A stretch of DNA of 64,000 nucleotides from the NCBI RefSeq assembly GCF_004331265.1, contig NZ_SJOO01000002.1, positions 62,001 through 126,000 of the forward strand, written 5' to 3'. The notes under the pieces were generated by a model. The model had not been told where the DNA came from. It ran no database searches and saw only the letters and a list, made by a program, of their open reading frames with translations. This document shows, one piece after another, positions 8,372-17,024 of this stretch; position 1 is the stretch's first letter, and each line of letters starts with the position of its first letter. The position numbers were made by a program, and so were the translations under genes. The DNA comes from Enterobacter wuhouensis (GTDB lineage: Bacteria > Pseudomonadota > Gammaproteobacteria > Enterobacterales > Enterobacteriaceae).

Positions 8372-9484
8372 CTATTTGCCGCTTTTCACCTTGGTCCACG
8401 CGCGGGTGCGCACGCGATCAATTTTCGGGTCCTGGACCTTCAGGGTGAACAGCTTGGCGAATACGTCCGCAGGCGGGTAGATAGCCGGGTTATTGCGGAT
8501 CGCTTCGCTCACCAGCGGCACGGACGCCTTATTGCCGTTAGCGTAGTAGACGTGGTCGCTGATGTGGGCAATCACGTCCGGACGCATCAGGTAGTTGAGG
8601 AACTGATAGGCTTCGTCTTTGTTTTTCGCATCAGCAGGCATCGCGAAAACGTCGAAGAAGGCCAGCGCCCCCTCTTTCGGAATGAAGTAGGAAACGTTCA
8701 CGCCGTTTTTGGCTTCTTTAGCACGGTTTGCCGCCTGCCAGACGTCGCCCGCCCAGCCGATAGCCACGCAGATGTCGCCGTTTGCCAGGTCGTTGATGTA
8801 CTGCGACGAGTGGAAGTAGCGAATGTTTGGACGCAGCTTCAGCAGCAGATCGGTTGCCGGGCCGGTGTAGTCGTCGGCCTTGCTGCTGTTCGGATCTTTG
8901 CCGAGATAGTTAAGCACGGTGGCGAAGATCTCTTCCGGCGCATCGAGGAAGGAGACGCCGCAGCTTTTCAGCTTCGCGAGGTTTTCCGGCTTCAGCACCA
9001 CGTCCCAGCTGTCCAGCTTCACGTCAGGCCCCAGCGCCGCTTTCACTTTATCGACGTTAAAGCCGATGCCGGTGGTCGCCCAGAGATAAGGCATGGCATA
9101 TTTGTTGTCCGGGTCGTGTTTCGAAACGAGCTTCAACACCTCCGGATCGAGGTTTTTCCAGTTCGGTAACTTGCTCTTATCCAGCGGCTGGAACACGCCC
9201 GCGGTGAGCTGACGCTCCAGGAAGCTCGCAGAGGGCACCACGAGATCAAAGCCGGTGCTGCCTGCCATCAGCTTGCCTTCCAGCACTTCGTTGGAATCGA
9301 ACACGTCATAGACCACTTTGATACCGGTCTCTTTTTCAAAATTGGCGACGGTATCCGGCGCAATATAGTCAGACCAGTTATAAACGTGGAGCGTTTTTTG
9401 TTCCGCAGCGAGCGTGCCGGCAGAGACGGCCATCAGAGCACCCGCAACCAGACCCGATAACCATTTTTTATTCAAGGCGATCAT
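8372..9484 (-). CDS. potF: PotF, periplasmic putrescine-binding protein
   Basis: The substrate-binding protein of PotFGHI, 370 residues like E. coli PotF. A Sec signal peptide spans about residues 1-26 (hydrophobic core LVAGALMAVSAGTLA, cleavage after LAA). The mature protein starts EQKTLHVYNWSDYI, the usual beginning of polyamine-binding proteins, and keeps WATTGIGFN and the aromatic-rich binding site. It is the first gene of the operon; the 350-bp upstream region must hold its promoter. Confidence 0.97.
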   Translation of the reverse strand: MIALNKKWLSGLVAGALMAVSAGTLAAEQKTLHVYNWSDYIAPDTVANFEKETGIKVVYDVFDSNEVLEGKLMAGSTGFDLVVPSASFLERQLTAGVFQPLDKSKLPNWKNLDPEVLKLVSKHDPDNKYAMPYLWATTGIGFNVDKVKAALGPDVKLDSWDVVLKPENLAKLKSCGVSFLDAPEEIFATVLNYLGKDPNSSKADDYTGPATDLLLKLRPNIRYFHSSQYINDLANGDICVAIGWAGDVWQAANRAKEAKNGVNVSYFIPKEGALAFFDVFAMPADAKNKDEAYQFLNYLMRPDVIAHISDHVYYANGNKASVPLVSEAIRNNPAIYPPADVFAKLFTLKVQDPKIDRVRTRAWTKVKSGK

Positions 9485-9835
9485 ATCTTTATTCCTTCTG
9501 AAAGCTCGTTAACAAACGAGCTAAAACTGTGCAATCTGAAGATATGCAATAATCATGCATAGTTTGTCGCTCTGCCCGAAATAAAAATAACGCCCTTTAT
9601 CCGGCAGGATCCGCTCGCTTTTTTAAGCATCGCAAGAATAACTGTAGCCCGTGTCTCCGGCTATAGCCCAGATGAAAAAACGCCTTTTATCAATTTTTTA
9701 TGCAGGTTATGTCTACGGGATAAGCCGAAATGGCCTCAGAGGAGGTGAAAAATTCTTTACAGGAAGGTTAAAAGCAGCAGAAAAAATGGTGTTACGCAGC
9801 CGCTCTGGCAGCGACTGCGCAAAAGTCAGGCAGGC
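9485..9835. other. Intergenic region upstream of potF
   Basis: This is 351 bases between the divergent ends of potF (start) and ybjN (stop). It must contain the potF promoter and leader. An A/T-rich stretch near 9530-9600 is the likely promoter area, but I see no clear -35/-10 pair or named operator. A 62-codon + strand open frame at 9651-9839 lacks a ribosome-binding site and recognisable similarity and is not called. Confidence 0.5.
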
Positions 9836-10312
9836 TTAGTGAAGAAAATTGGGAGATGCATCATTATTCTCTGCATCGTCTTCGGTGCTGTACAGCAGAT
9901 GATGCGCGTTGGCTTCCATCATCACCATCGAAATTTGCTCTTCGCTCAGGCGCATAAACCAGGCAAACTGCTTGAACGAAAGCCCGGCACCGGAGAATAA
10001 AGACTGGCAAACCACCAGCTTGGGCAGATTATCATCCTGTATGTCCAGAAACGCTTTCACCGTCAAAGAACTGGCGTTAATCGCTGACAGGTCGGAGGCC
10101 AGCGCCAGCAGCGCAGAGGGTTTCACCTCAGCCAGCGCCGAGAAAAGAATGACGTCGTTAATCAGATCGACTTTGGCATCGAAAATACCGTCGAAATTTT
10201 GCATATGAGGCAGATGCAGCGCCTGACAGGAGTCGCATTCAAAGAAGGTGATACCGGCATCATCAAGCCATTGACGTAACGTATCCAGTGTAGGGACGAC
10301 CTGTAAATCCAT
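9836..10312 (-). CDS. ybjN: YbjN family protein
   Basis: A 158-residue cytoplasmic protein with the same length and position as E. coli YbjN between potF and rimK. YbjN has a fold related to type III secretion chaperones, and studies in E. coli and Erwinia link it to motility, fimbriation and stress. The biochemical activity is not known. No membrane segment or catalytic motif is visible, and the tail is acidic (STEDDAENND). Confidence 0.92.
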   Translation of the reverse strand: MDLQVVPTLDTLRQWLDDAGITFFECDSCQALHLPHMQNFDGIFDAKVDLINDVILFSALAEVKPSALLALASDLSAINASSLTVKAFLDIQDDNLPKLVVCQSLFSGAGLSFKQFAWFMRLSEEQISMVMMEANAHHLLYSTEDDAENNDASPNFLH

Positions 10313-10375
10313 CGCTGTGCAGCCTCTTCAATATAATCTGTGCATAGGGTACGCAAAAAGTGCGCGGTAATCTAT

Positions 10376-11278
10376 TCAACCACCCGTTTTAAGACAGTAG
10401 CCCGGCGTCGCATGACGCTCGATCCATGCGATCATTTTACCCGCAATATCGACGCCTGTGGTTTTTTCCACGCCTTCGAGCCCCGGCGAGGCGTTAACTT
10501 CCATCACCAGCGGCCCGCGCGTCGCCCGCAGCAGGTCCACGCCCGCCACGTCCAGCCCCAGCGTTTGCGCCGCCTTTACGGCAATCTCGCGTTCACGCTC
10601 GCTGATCTCTGCCACCCGCGCCACGCCCCCGCGATGGAGATTTGAACGGAAATCGCCCTCTTTCGCCTGACGCTCAATGGCGGCGACCACCTCATTTCCA
10701 ACCACGAAGCAGCGAATATCGCGCCCTTTGGCCTCTTCGATATACTCCTGCACCAGAATGTGAGCGTTAAGGCCGCGAAAGGCGTCAATCACGCTTTCAG
10801 CCGCCTGGCGCGTTTCCGCCAGCACCACGCCAATGCCCTGGGTGCCTTCCACCAGCTTGATAACCAGCGGCGCACCGCCCACCATGTCGATCAGGTCGCT
10901 GGTGTCGTCCGGCGAATGGGCAATCCCGGTGACGGGCAGATCGATCCCCTGACGCGCAAGCAGCTGCAGCGAGCGCAGCTTATCGCGGGCGCGGGAGATA
11001 GCGACGGATTCATTGAGGGGGTAACTGCCCAGCATTTCAAACTGGCGCAGCGCGGCGGTGCCGTAATAGGTAATCTGGGAGCCAATGCGCGGGATCACCG
11101 CATCAAAGTGGGGAAGCTTGCGGCCTTTGTAATGAATCGACGACGCGGCGGGGTCGATGTTCATATAGCAGGACATCGGATCGAGGATCTCGATCTGATG
11201 CCCGCGTTTCGCCGCTGCTTCTCGCAGGCGTTTGCATGAATAGAGCGTTCCATCCCGGGACAATATGGCAATTTTCAC
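10376..11278 (-). CDS. rimK: RimK, ribosomal protein S6 glutamate ligase
   Basis: An ATP-grasp ligase that adds glutamate residues to the C-terminus of ribosomal protein S6 and can make poly-alpha-glutamate. I chose the GTG at 11278: it yields [18 protein letters not shown], the conserved N-terminus, gives exactly 300 residues as in E. coli, and has a GAGAGG sequence upstream. An ATG at 11314 would add 12 unrelated residues. ATP-grasp features include [24 protein letters not shown] and the metal-binding [12 protein letters not shown] near residue 260. It lies downstream of nfsA on the same strand. Confidence 0.96.
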   Translation of the reverse strand: MKIAILSRDGTLYSCKRLREAAAKRGHQIEILDPMSCYMNIDPAASSIHYKGRKLPHFDAVIPRIGSQITYYGTAALRQFEMLGSYPLNESVAISRARDKLRSLQLLARQGIDLPVTGIAHSPDDTSDLIDMVGGAPLVIKLVEGTQGIGVVLAETRQAAESVIDAFRGLNAHILVQEYIEEAKGRDIRCFVVGNEVVAAIERQAKEGDFRSNLHRGGVARVAEISEREREIAVKAAQTLGLDVAGVDLLRATRGPLVMEVNASPGLEGVEKTTGVDIAGKMIAWIERHATPGYCLKTGG

Positions 11279-11329
11279 CCTGCACCTCTCTAACGACATG
11301 GGAAAAGCCTGCATATCATACAGAAGGAA

Positions 11330-12052
11330 CTATCGCGTCGCCCAGCCTTGTTTATGCAGATAATCGAGAATAAACGGGCGATTTTCCTTGATGATGGTGC
11401 GACGAATATGGTCGGTCCAGGTATCGCGGCGGTTGTTGCTGTCGCGCGTCAGGTAATAGTTCGCCAGCTCTTCGTCGTATTGATTCAGCACGTCCTGATC
11501 CACCGGCTGGTAGTGATTTTCATGCACTAGCATCGCGGCAGGAATGCGCGGCTTCAGATCCGGGTTATCCGCCGGCCAGCCGAGGCACAGGCCGAACAGC
11601 GGCAGGACGTGTTTTGGCAGCTTGAGCAGCTCGGTCACGCTTTCGATGTTGTTACGCAGGCCGCCGATATAGACGCCGCCTAATCCCAGCGATTCCGCCG
11701 CCGTGAAGGCGTTTTGCGCCATCAGCGCGGTATCCACCACGCCCAGCAGCAGCTGTTCGGCCAGGCCCAGTTCCGCTTCAGGGCAGATCTGCAGATGGCG
11801 GTTAAAGTCGGCGCAGAACACCCAAAATTCGGCAGCCTGGGCCACGTGCTTCTGCCCGCCCGTCAGCGTCACCAGCTGTTCGCGCATCGCCGGGTCGGTG
11901 ATGCGGATAATAGAGCTGCACTGCAGGAAACTTGAGCTGGACGTGCCTCTCGCGCTGTCGACGATCGCTTCGCGCTGGGCCTGGGTGATTGGCTCATCGG
12001 TAAAATGGCGAATGGAGCGGTGGGAACGGAGCAGGTCAATAGTTGGCGTCAT
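11330..12052 (-). CDS. nfsA: NfsA, oxygen-insensitive NADPH nitroreductase
   Basis: An FMN-dependent nitroreductase of 240 residues, the same length as E. coli NfsA. It reduces nitroaromatics such as nitrofurantoin and quinones with NADPH. The N-terminus LLRSHRSIRHFTDEPI is the FMN-phosphate binding region, and GLGGVYIGGLRN is a family signature. In E. coli the small gene ybjC precedes nfsA; here only about 185 bases separate nfsA from grxA and no ybjC-like frame is present. The promoter, SoxRS-controlled in E. coli, must lie in that interval. Confidence 0.95.
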   Translation of the reverse strand: MTPTIDLLRSHRSIRHFTDEPITQAQREAIVDSARGTSSSSFLQCSSIIRITDPAMREQLVTLTGGQKHVAQAAEFWVFCADFNRHLQICPEAELGLAEQLLLGVVDTALMAQNAFTAAESLGLGGVYIGGLRNNIESVTELLKLPKHVLPLFGLCLGWPADNPDLKPRIPAAMLVHENHYQPVDQDVLNQYDEELANYYLTRDSNNRRDTWTDHIRRTIIKENRPFILDYLHKQGWATR

Positions 12053-12237
12053 TCTTTCTCTCTTTGTCTGTCTTTACGCGGTATGGCTGCCAGTATAGGC
12101 AAAGATGAAGAGCATGTAATTGGCGAAACATAGCTCGTAGATATTAAAGCGACAGGCGAAACCTTCTTTCCATGACGGCAGGTTATCGTGCACTATAGCG
12201 TTATTCGCCGTCAGGCTTGTTTTTTGAGGAGAGAGAA

Positions 12238-12507
12238 ATGTTTGCAGTAATTTTTGGTCGTCCAGGATGCCCTTACTGCGTGCGCGCAAAAGAGCTGGCT
12301 GAGAAACTGACAGAAGAGCGTGATGACTTCAACTTCCGCTACGTGGACATTCACGCGGAAGGCATCAGCAAAGCGGATCTGGAAAAAACCGTGGGTAAAC
12401 CGGTTGAAACCGTACCGCAGATCTTCCTCGATCAGAAACACATTGGCGGCTGCACTGATTTCGAAGCCTACGCCAAAGAAAATCTGGGCCTGTTTGCCGC
12501 TCAGTAA
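12238..12507 (+). CDS. grxA: GrxA, glutaredoxin 1
   Basis: A glutathione-dependent disulfide reductase of 89 residues (E. coli has 85). I chose the ATG at 12238, which has the strong ribosome-binding site GAGGAGAGAGAA; the upstream in-frame ATG at 12217 precedes that site. The redox motif CPYC is at about residues 11-14, with the cis-proline loop TVPQIF and GGCTDF glutathione-binding segment. The gene is divergent from nfsA, as in E. coli, and ends at a hairpin terminator. Confidence 0.95.
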   Translation: MFAVIFGRPGCPYCVRAKELAEKLTEERDDFNFRYVDIHAEGISKADLEKTVGKPVETVPQIFLDQKHIGGCTDFEAYAKENLGLFAAQ

Positions 12508-12514
12508 TGCACAG

Positions 12515-12538
12515 ACGCCCTCACCGCGAGGGCGTTTT
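12515..12538. terminator. Bidirectional terminator between grxA and ybjM
   Basis: ACGCCCTC and GAGGGCGT form an 8-bp stem with a 5-base loop, followed by TTTT on the plus strand. It lies between the convergent genes grxA and ybjM. Confidence 0.8.
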
Positions 12539-12911
12539 AGTTTTGCCGTTTCCGTCTGTGCAGCAGGCTACGCACAAAAAGGAAGCAGAGCGCGCCCAGC
12601 GCGCACCAGAATACCCCGCTCAGCAACCACGCCAGCTCCTGCCAGACGCTTCTGGATGAGATATACATTAAGCGCATCATGAGCAGGCACAAAGGCGCGG
12701 CAAGCATCGCCCCCAGCAGCGGCTTTACCACCTCGCCATTACGCGAGAGAAAGCTCGCCACCGCCCCTGGCAAAAGGAAAAAGAGCAGCCCGAGTTCAGG
12801 ATGACCTGACGCTCTGAACGCACCCTTCACATTAAATGCGAGCGACATACACACGACCGTGAACAGCAAAAAGCAGCTGACCACACCCGCCCAGTTTCGT
12901 TTATTGTTCAC
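12537..12911 (-). CDS. ybjM: YbjM inner-membrane protein
   Basis: A 124-residue protein with four hydrophobic segments (about 10-26, 40-56, 65-84 and 92-112) and a basic C-terminus (LLHRRKRQN). Length and position between grxA and ybjL match E. coli YbjM. The function is unknown. Confidence 0.88.
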   Translation of the reverse strand: MNNKRNWAGVVSCFLLFTVVCMSLAFNVKGAFRASGHPELGLLFFLLPGAVASFLSRNGEVVKPLLGAMLAAPLCLLMMRLMYISSRSVWQELAWLLSGVFWCALGALCFLFVRSLLHRRKRQN

Positions 12912-13184
12912 ACAATCCTCCTGACTACATCTCTATCAAATACACATTCGTCCGGTGGACGCCCAGTCAGATAAAGCAATGTGGCAATCCGTGCCAAAGC
13001 CCGCATACGGTTATGCGATAATAGGTAGCTGTCGATAGCTAATACGATTAAACTATCCGCTTGCTATTGTTTTAGGGAATTTATTAGGAAGCAGGGAATG
13101 TTGTGGTTTTCCCTGACGCTAAAAACAGTAGCCCAAATAGTCCTTTCATTCAACAACTTACTGGTAAACAAGAAGTTAGCCTCC

Positions 13185-14870
13185 GTGAATATAAACGTCG
13201 CAGACTTGTTAAATGGGAATTACATCCTGTTATTATTTGTGGTACTGGCGTTGGGCCTCTGCCTGGGTAAATTGCGCCTGGGGTCAGTTCAACTTGGTAA
13301 TTCCATTGGCGTTTTAGTCGTCTCCTTATTATTAGGTCAGCAGCATTTCAGCATTAACACGGACGCGCTCAACTTAGGCTTTATGCTGTTTATTTTTTGT
13401 GTTGGCGTGGAAGCGGGGCCGAACTTTTTTTCGATTTTCTTCCGCGACGGCAAAAATTATCTGATGCTGGCGCTGGTGATGGTCGGCAGCGCCCTGCTGA
13501 TTGCGTTAGGGCTGGGCAAACTGTTTGGCTGGGATATCGGGTTAACGGCCGGTATGCTGGCCGGCGCTATGACCTCCACGCCGGTTCTGGTCGGTGCGGG
13601 TGATACGTTACGCCATTCCGGCATGGCCGGTTCCCAACTCTCTACTGCACTTGACCACCTGAGCCTGGGCTATGCCCTGACCTATCTGATTGGTCTTGTG
13701 AGCCTGATTGTGGGCGCGCGCTACCTGCCGAAGCTGCAGCATCAGGACCTGCAGACCAGCGCCCAGACCATCGCCCGCGAGCGCGGCCTGGATACTGACT
13801 CCAAGCGTAAAGTCTACCTCCCGGTGATCCGCGCCTATCGCGTTGGGCCAGAGCTGGTGGCCTGGGCGGACGGTAAAAACCTGCGCGAGCTGGGTATTTA
13901 CCGCCAGACGGGCTGCTATATCGAGCGTATTCGCCGTAACGGCATTCTGGCGAACCCGGACGGCGACGCGGTGCTGCAGATGGGCGATGACATCGCGCTG
14001 GTGGGCTATCCGGATGCGCACGCGCGCCTCGACCCCAGCTTCCGTAACGGCAAAGAGGTGTTCGACCGCGACCTGCTCGACATGCGCATCGTTACCGAAG
14101 AGATCGTGGTGAAAAACCATAACGCCGTGGGCCGCCGCCTGGCGCAGCTGAAGCTGACCGACCACGGCTGCTTCCTCAACCGCGTGATCCGCAGCCAGAT
14201 TGAGATGCCTATCGACGATAACGTCGTGCTCAACAAAGGCGACGTTCTGCAGGTCAGCGGCGACGCGCGACGCGTGAAAACCGTTGCCGACCGCATCGGC
14301 TTTATCTCCATTCACAGCCAGGTCACCGATCTGCTGGCCTTCTGCGCCTTCTTTATAGTTGGCCTGATGATCGGGATGATCACCTTCCAGTTCAGCAACT
14401 TTAGCTTCGGCATCGGTAACGCCGCCGGACTGCTGTTCGCCGGGATCATGCTGGGCTTCCTGCGAGCGAACCATCCAACCTTCGGCTATATCCCGCAGGG
14501 CGCGCTGAACATGGTGAAAGAGTTCGGTCTGATGGTGTTTATGGCAGGCGTTGGCTTGAGTGCCGGTAGCGGCATTGGCCACAGCCTGGGCGCCGTCGGC
14601 TGGCAGATGTTGGTTTCCGGACTTATCGTTAGCCTGGTACCGGTGGTGATCTGCTTCCTGTTCGGCGCCTACGTGCTGCGCATGAACCGCGCCCTGCTCT
14701 TCGGGGCCATGATGGGCGCGCGTACCTGTGCGCCCGCAATGGAAATCATCAGCGACACCGCGCGCAGCAACATCCCGGCGCTGGGGTATGCGGGTACCTA
14801 CGCTATCGCTAACGTGCTGCTCACGCTGGCAGGTACGCTGATCATCATCATCTGGCCAGGACTCGGATAA
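13185..14870 (+). CDS. ybjL: YbjL, putative AAE-family transporter with two TrkA-C domains
   Basis: I chose the GTG at 13185 ([16 protein letters not shown]), which gives 561 residues exactly as in E. coli YbjL; the open frame continues upstream to an ATG at 13098 without homology. Two membrane domains of several helices each (about 10-185 and 380-560) flank two cytoplasmic TrkA-C (RCK_C) domains, a layout shared with the AspT aspartate/alanine exchanger. The substrate is unknown. The motif [11 protein letters not shown] and the mirrored [12 protein letters not shown] lie in the two pore domains. Its 3' end is next to rybB and the prophage attachment site. Confidence 0.94.
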   Translation: MNINVADLLNGNYILLLFVVLALGLCLGKLRLGSVQLGNSIGVLVVSLLLGQQHFSINTDALNLGFMLFIFCVGVEAGPNFFSIFFRDGKNYLMLALVMVGSALLIALGLGKLFGWDIGLTAGMLAGAMTSTPVLVGAGDTLRHSGMAGSQLSTALDHLSLGYALTYLIGLVSLIVGARYLPKLQHQDLQTSAQTIARERGLDTDSKRKVYLPVIRAYRVGPELVAWADGKNLRELGIYRQTGCYIERIRRNGILANPDGDAVLQMGDDIALVGYPDAHARLDPSFRNGKEVFDRDLLDMRIVTEEIVVKNHNAVGRRLAQLKLTDHGCFLNRVIRSQIEMPIDDNVVLNKGDVLQVSGDARRVKTVADRIGFISIHSQVTDLLAFCAFFIVGLMIGMITFQFSNFSFGIGNAAGLLFAGIMLGFLRANHPTFGYIPQGALNMVKEFGLMVFMAGVGLSAGSGIGHSLGAVGWQMLVSGLIVSLVPVVICFLFGAYVLRMNRALLFGAMMGARTCAPAMEIISDTARSNIPALGYAGTYAIANVLLTLAGTLIIIIWPGLG

Positions 14871-14912
14871 CTCTTAAGTTTGCGCAGGGTGGAAAATAAT
14901 TTCACTTTGTGC

Positions 14913-14940
14913 AGAACTTTTCTTATAGGGCGCAGTCATA
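14913..14940 (+). promoter_or_regulatory. Candidate sigmaE promoter of rybB
   Basis: AGAACTT at 14913-14919 and GTCATA at 14935-14940 are separated by 15 bases and match the RpoE pattern GGAACTT-N15-17-GTCNNA. The predicted start lies 7 bases downstream, at the first base of RybB. SigmaE control of rybB is established in E. coli and Salmonella. Confidence 0.85.
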
Positions 14941-14946
14941 ATTAGT

Positions 14947-15025
14947 GCCACTGCTTTTCTTTGATGTCCCCAATTTGTGGAGCCCATCAACCCCGCCGTT
15001 TTGGTTCAAGGTTGATGGGTTTTTT
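14947..15025 (+). ncRNA. rybB: RybB, sigmaE-dependent small RNA
   Basis: A 79-nt Hfq-binding small RNA that represses outer-membrane protein mRNAs during envelope stress. The 5' seed GCCACTGCTTTTCTTTGATG is as I recall for E. coli RybB. The 3' part forms the terminator CCCATCAACC...GGTTGATGGG followed by six T. Position between ybjL and rcdA matches E. coli, except that a prophage now separates rybB from rcdA. The six T form the first bases of the phage attachment core, so integration restores the terminator tract rather than destroying it. Confidence 0.95.
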
Positions 15026-15038
15026 GTTGCCTGAAATT
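15020..15038. other. attL core of the P2-like prophage
   Basis: TTTTTTGTTGCCTGAAATT occurs here and again at 49893-49911, bounding all phage genes. The first six bases are the oligo-T of the rybB terminator. The two copies are identical over 19 bases and diverge on both sides. Confidence 0.9.
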
Positions 15039-15083
15039 TACCACCCATTAAATCAATTACTTATAACCACCCCTCCCCATGCA

Positions 15084-15122
15084 TGGCGACAAAGTGGCGA
15101 CAGCGCTTTTGCTATGGCGACA
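15084..15122 (+). promoter_or_regulatory. Candidate integrase arm-type sites, attL side
   Basis: TGGCGACA occurs at 15084, 15095 and 15115, with spacings of 11 and 20 bases, about one and two helical turns. The same motif is present near attR at 49775, with a variant at 49786. P2 integrase arm sites are short direct repeats flanking the core, so these are good candidates. The motif assignment is inference. Confidence 0.6.
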
Positions 15123-15131
15123 GCAATCAAT

Positions 15132-15152
15132 AAAAAACCCGCCAGCGGCGGG
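15132..15152 (-). terminator. Terminator of the ogr/late tail operon
   Basis: CCCGCC and GGCGGG with an AGC loop are followed on the minus strand by TTTTTT (15137-15132). It lies 6 bases beyond the ogr stop codon. Confidence 0.85.
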
Positions 15153-15158
15153 TCAATA

Positions 15159-15374
15159 TCAGTAAGCTAATTGTTCCTGCATTCCTTTCGGATGTGGCGG
15201 TGCGGCGCTGATTTTTTGCGGACGGCACACGGACCGCACAAACGTCTCATGCGTCACGAACGTATGACCGCACTCAATATTGGTGCACTGGTTGTATCGT
15301 TCTTTGGTCTCACTGGAAACCTGAAAGCTACTGCGTGTATGCGCAGCCTGACCGCACATCGGACAATTCATCAT
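15159..15374 (-). CDS. ogr: Ogr/Delta zinc-finger activator of late transcription
   Basis: A 71-residue protein of the P2 Ogr / P4 Delta family, which activates the phage late promoters through the RNA polymerase alpha subunit. The zinc ligands are visible as CPMCG at residues 4-7 and CTNIECGH near residues 31-38, with the conserved TFVTHETFVRSV segment after them. It is the last gene of the tail operon next to attL, as in P2. Matching TTGT-N12-ACAA boxes lie upstream of three late operons in this prophage. Confidence 0.93.
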   Translation of the reverse strand: MMNCPMCGQAAHTRSSFQVSSETKERYNQCTNIECGHTFVTHETFVRSVCRPQKISAAPPHPKGMQEQLAY

Positions 15375-15441
15375 TTCGTTCAGCCCTCACTCTTAACCAG
15401 TTCGCAATAATGATACATTATTGTTCTCAATTTGGAACTAA

Positions 15442-16542
15442 TCATTCAACGTCGAACTCATCTATTTTCACTTCGAGATCCAGACTGGTCGTAAACCCGT
15501 TATCCGGGCTGACGGTATGCGTCAACGTGGTGATGGTCCACTCCGCATCATCAATGGGTTGCTTAAAGCCGCTCACCTTCACCGGCATTTCGGTGTAGAG
15601 ATCAGCACGCCCTTCTGCGAGCAGCAGGGAGAATAACGCCACCCCACGCTGCAGTCGCTCCCACTGCATCTTTGCCGCTCGCTCTGCATTGCTGCGGTTT
15701 GCATAAGTTCTGTTGAGTACCAGCACGTTTTCATCCGTTCCCACCAGGTAATCGCCCTGTTTTGCTTCCGGCTCCTTTGCCGTGGTGGTTTTGTTTCGAC
15801 GGCGCTTAACCTTTGCTGTCTCTTTTTTCTTTGGCTCACGGGTATGGAGCCAGCTGGCAATTACCCCCGTATAGGCATCGCGATCAGCCAGGGTAAAACG
15901 ATGACCGTCACCGGCCTGGCGGGTGATGGTGATAACCGGCAGCGGCTTACCGCTTGCCGTTCTGCCCTGCCCCTGGCGGATAAATAACAGATTGCCGTCC
16001 TTAACTGAGGCTATCGCCCCATACTGCCGCGCCAGCTTCATCAAAAAGCTGGCGTCGCTTTCATTAGTCTGGTCAAGATGATCGACAGGCTTGTCCAACA
16101 GGTCCTTTCCCAGCGCCATCTTTAATTTATGCCTGCCCGCGATTTCCTTCACAACTTCGCCCACCGTTGTCTGGTGCCAGGACTTTTCACGCCGCGTATT
16201 CAGGGTTTCACGGAAATCTGCACTACGCGCGCGGATTGTGAGACGGTCAGGCGCGCCGCTGTGCTCAATCTCATCGACAGTAAACGCCCCTTTCGGAAAA
16301 AGCGGCTGACCTTTCCACCCCAGCGCAAACTGAATAATGGCCCCCCGACGCGGCAGAACGATTTGCCCGTCAGAGTCGTCTAGTTCCAGATCAAGCTGGT
16401 CCGCTTCAAAGCCCCGGTTATCCGTCAGCGTCAGACTCATCAGGCGCGCATCCAGCACGGTAGTCACATCTTTACCTTCAATGATGATACTGAAACCGGG
16501 AGTTTTGCTGTTTAGGTTCAGGAGATCAGAGCTGAAATTCAC
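15442..16542 (-). CDS. D: Tail protein gpD (late control D family)
   Basis: A 366-residue baseplate/tail hub protein homologous to P2 gpD (387 residues) and structurally to the T4 gp27 hub. It begins with DLLNLNSKTPGFSIII and has the family segments ITLTDNRGFEADQLDLELDD and SFLMKLARQYGA. A basic linker (KKKETAKVKRRRNKTTTAKE) lies near residue 245. Its start overlaps gpU by 4 bases. Confidence 0.93.
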   Translation of the reverse strand: MNFSSDLLNLNSKTPGFSIIIEGKDVTTVLDARLMSLTLTDNRGFEADQLDLELDDSDGQIVLPRRGAIIQFALGWKGQPLFPKGAFTVDEIEHSGAPDRLTIRARSADFRETLNTRREKSWHQTTVGEVVKEIAGRHKLKMALGKDLLDKPVDHLDQTNESDASFLMKLARQYGAIASVKDGNLLFIRQGQGRTASGKPLPVITITRQAGDGHRFTLADRDAYTGVIASWLHTREPKKKETAKVKRRRNKTTTAKEPEAKQGDYLVGTDENVLVLNRTYANRSNAERAAKMQWERLQRGVALFSLLLAEGRADLYTEMPVKVSGFKQPIDDAEWTITTLTHTVSPDNGFTTSLDLEVKIDEFDVE

Positions 16543-17024
16543 TGCAGTAACCCTCCAACCGTATTTTTCATATTGCCTATCGCAGAGGTGGCAGATTCCT
16601 GCAAATTACTGAGCTGGTCGCTGAGGCTGCCGAACATATCAGACAGCGACTCATCCACACGTTTCAGGCTCAGCGAAAATTCGATACGCCGGGGCATACC
16701 GCTCTCAAAAAATTCTGTTTTTGTCTGGCTCAGACTCTCGATCACAAACATGCCGTAAATCGTCCCGCTCCCCTCAATCAGAGGCCAGGCTTTTCCCAGC
16801 TCCGCCATCTGCTCCAGCGCCAGCAAAGACAACCTGCCGCCGGTAATCTCCGGCAGCAGGACACCGGACAGCGTAAGCGTATCGTTATCCGGTCCAAGAA
16901 ACTGCGTTGACGGGCGCCGGTTAACCCGGCTGTTGGCTGCGTGCCGCCAGCTGCGCTGATACTGCAGCTCCTGATAGGGCAATGTTCGCAGCATGAATAC
17001 GTACAACCCCAGCACCATCATCAT
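16539..17024 (-). CDS. U: Tail protein gpU
   Basis: A 161-residue tail protein similar to P2 gpU (159 residues): the N-terminus MMMVLGLYVF, GVLLPEITGG and FSLSLKRVDESL match closely. It is thought to act at the end of the tail tube. The start codon overlaps the gpT stop by one base (TAATG), and the end overlaps gpD by 4 bases, so translation is coupled. Confidence 0.93.
   Translation of the reverse strand: MMMVLGLYVFMLRTLPYQELQYQRSWRHAANSRVNRRPSTQFLGPDNDTLTLSGVLLPEITGGRLSLLALEQMAELGKAWPLIEGSGTIYGMFVIESLSQTKTEFFESGMPRRIEFSLSLKRVDESLSDMFGSLSDQLSNLQESATSAIGNMKNTVGGLLQ

Noticed and set aside
9651..9839. 62-codon plus-strand frame upstream of potF
   Set aside because: No ribosome-binding site, no recognisable similarity, and it lies in the potF promoter region.
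12074..12289. Possible ybjC between nfsA and grxA
   Set aside because: The 71-residue frame is not similar to YbjC and overlaps the start of grxA; ybjC seems absent.
15084..15122. Possible CRISPR-like short repeats
   Set aside because: Three 8-base repeats without spacers of constant length; integrase arm sites explain them better.
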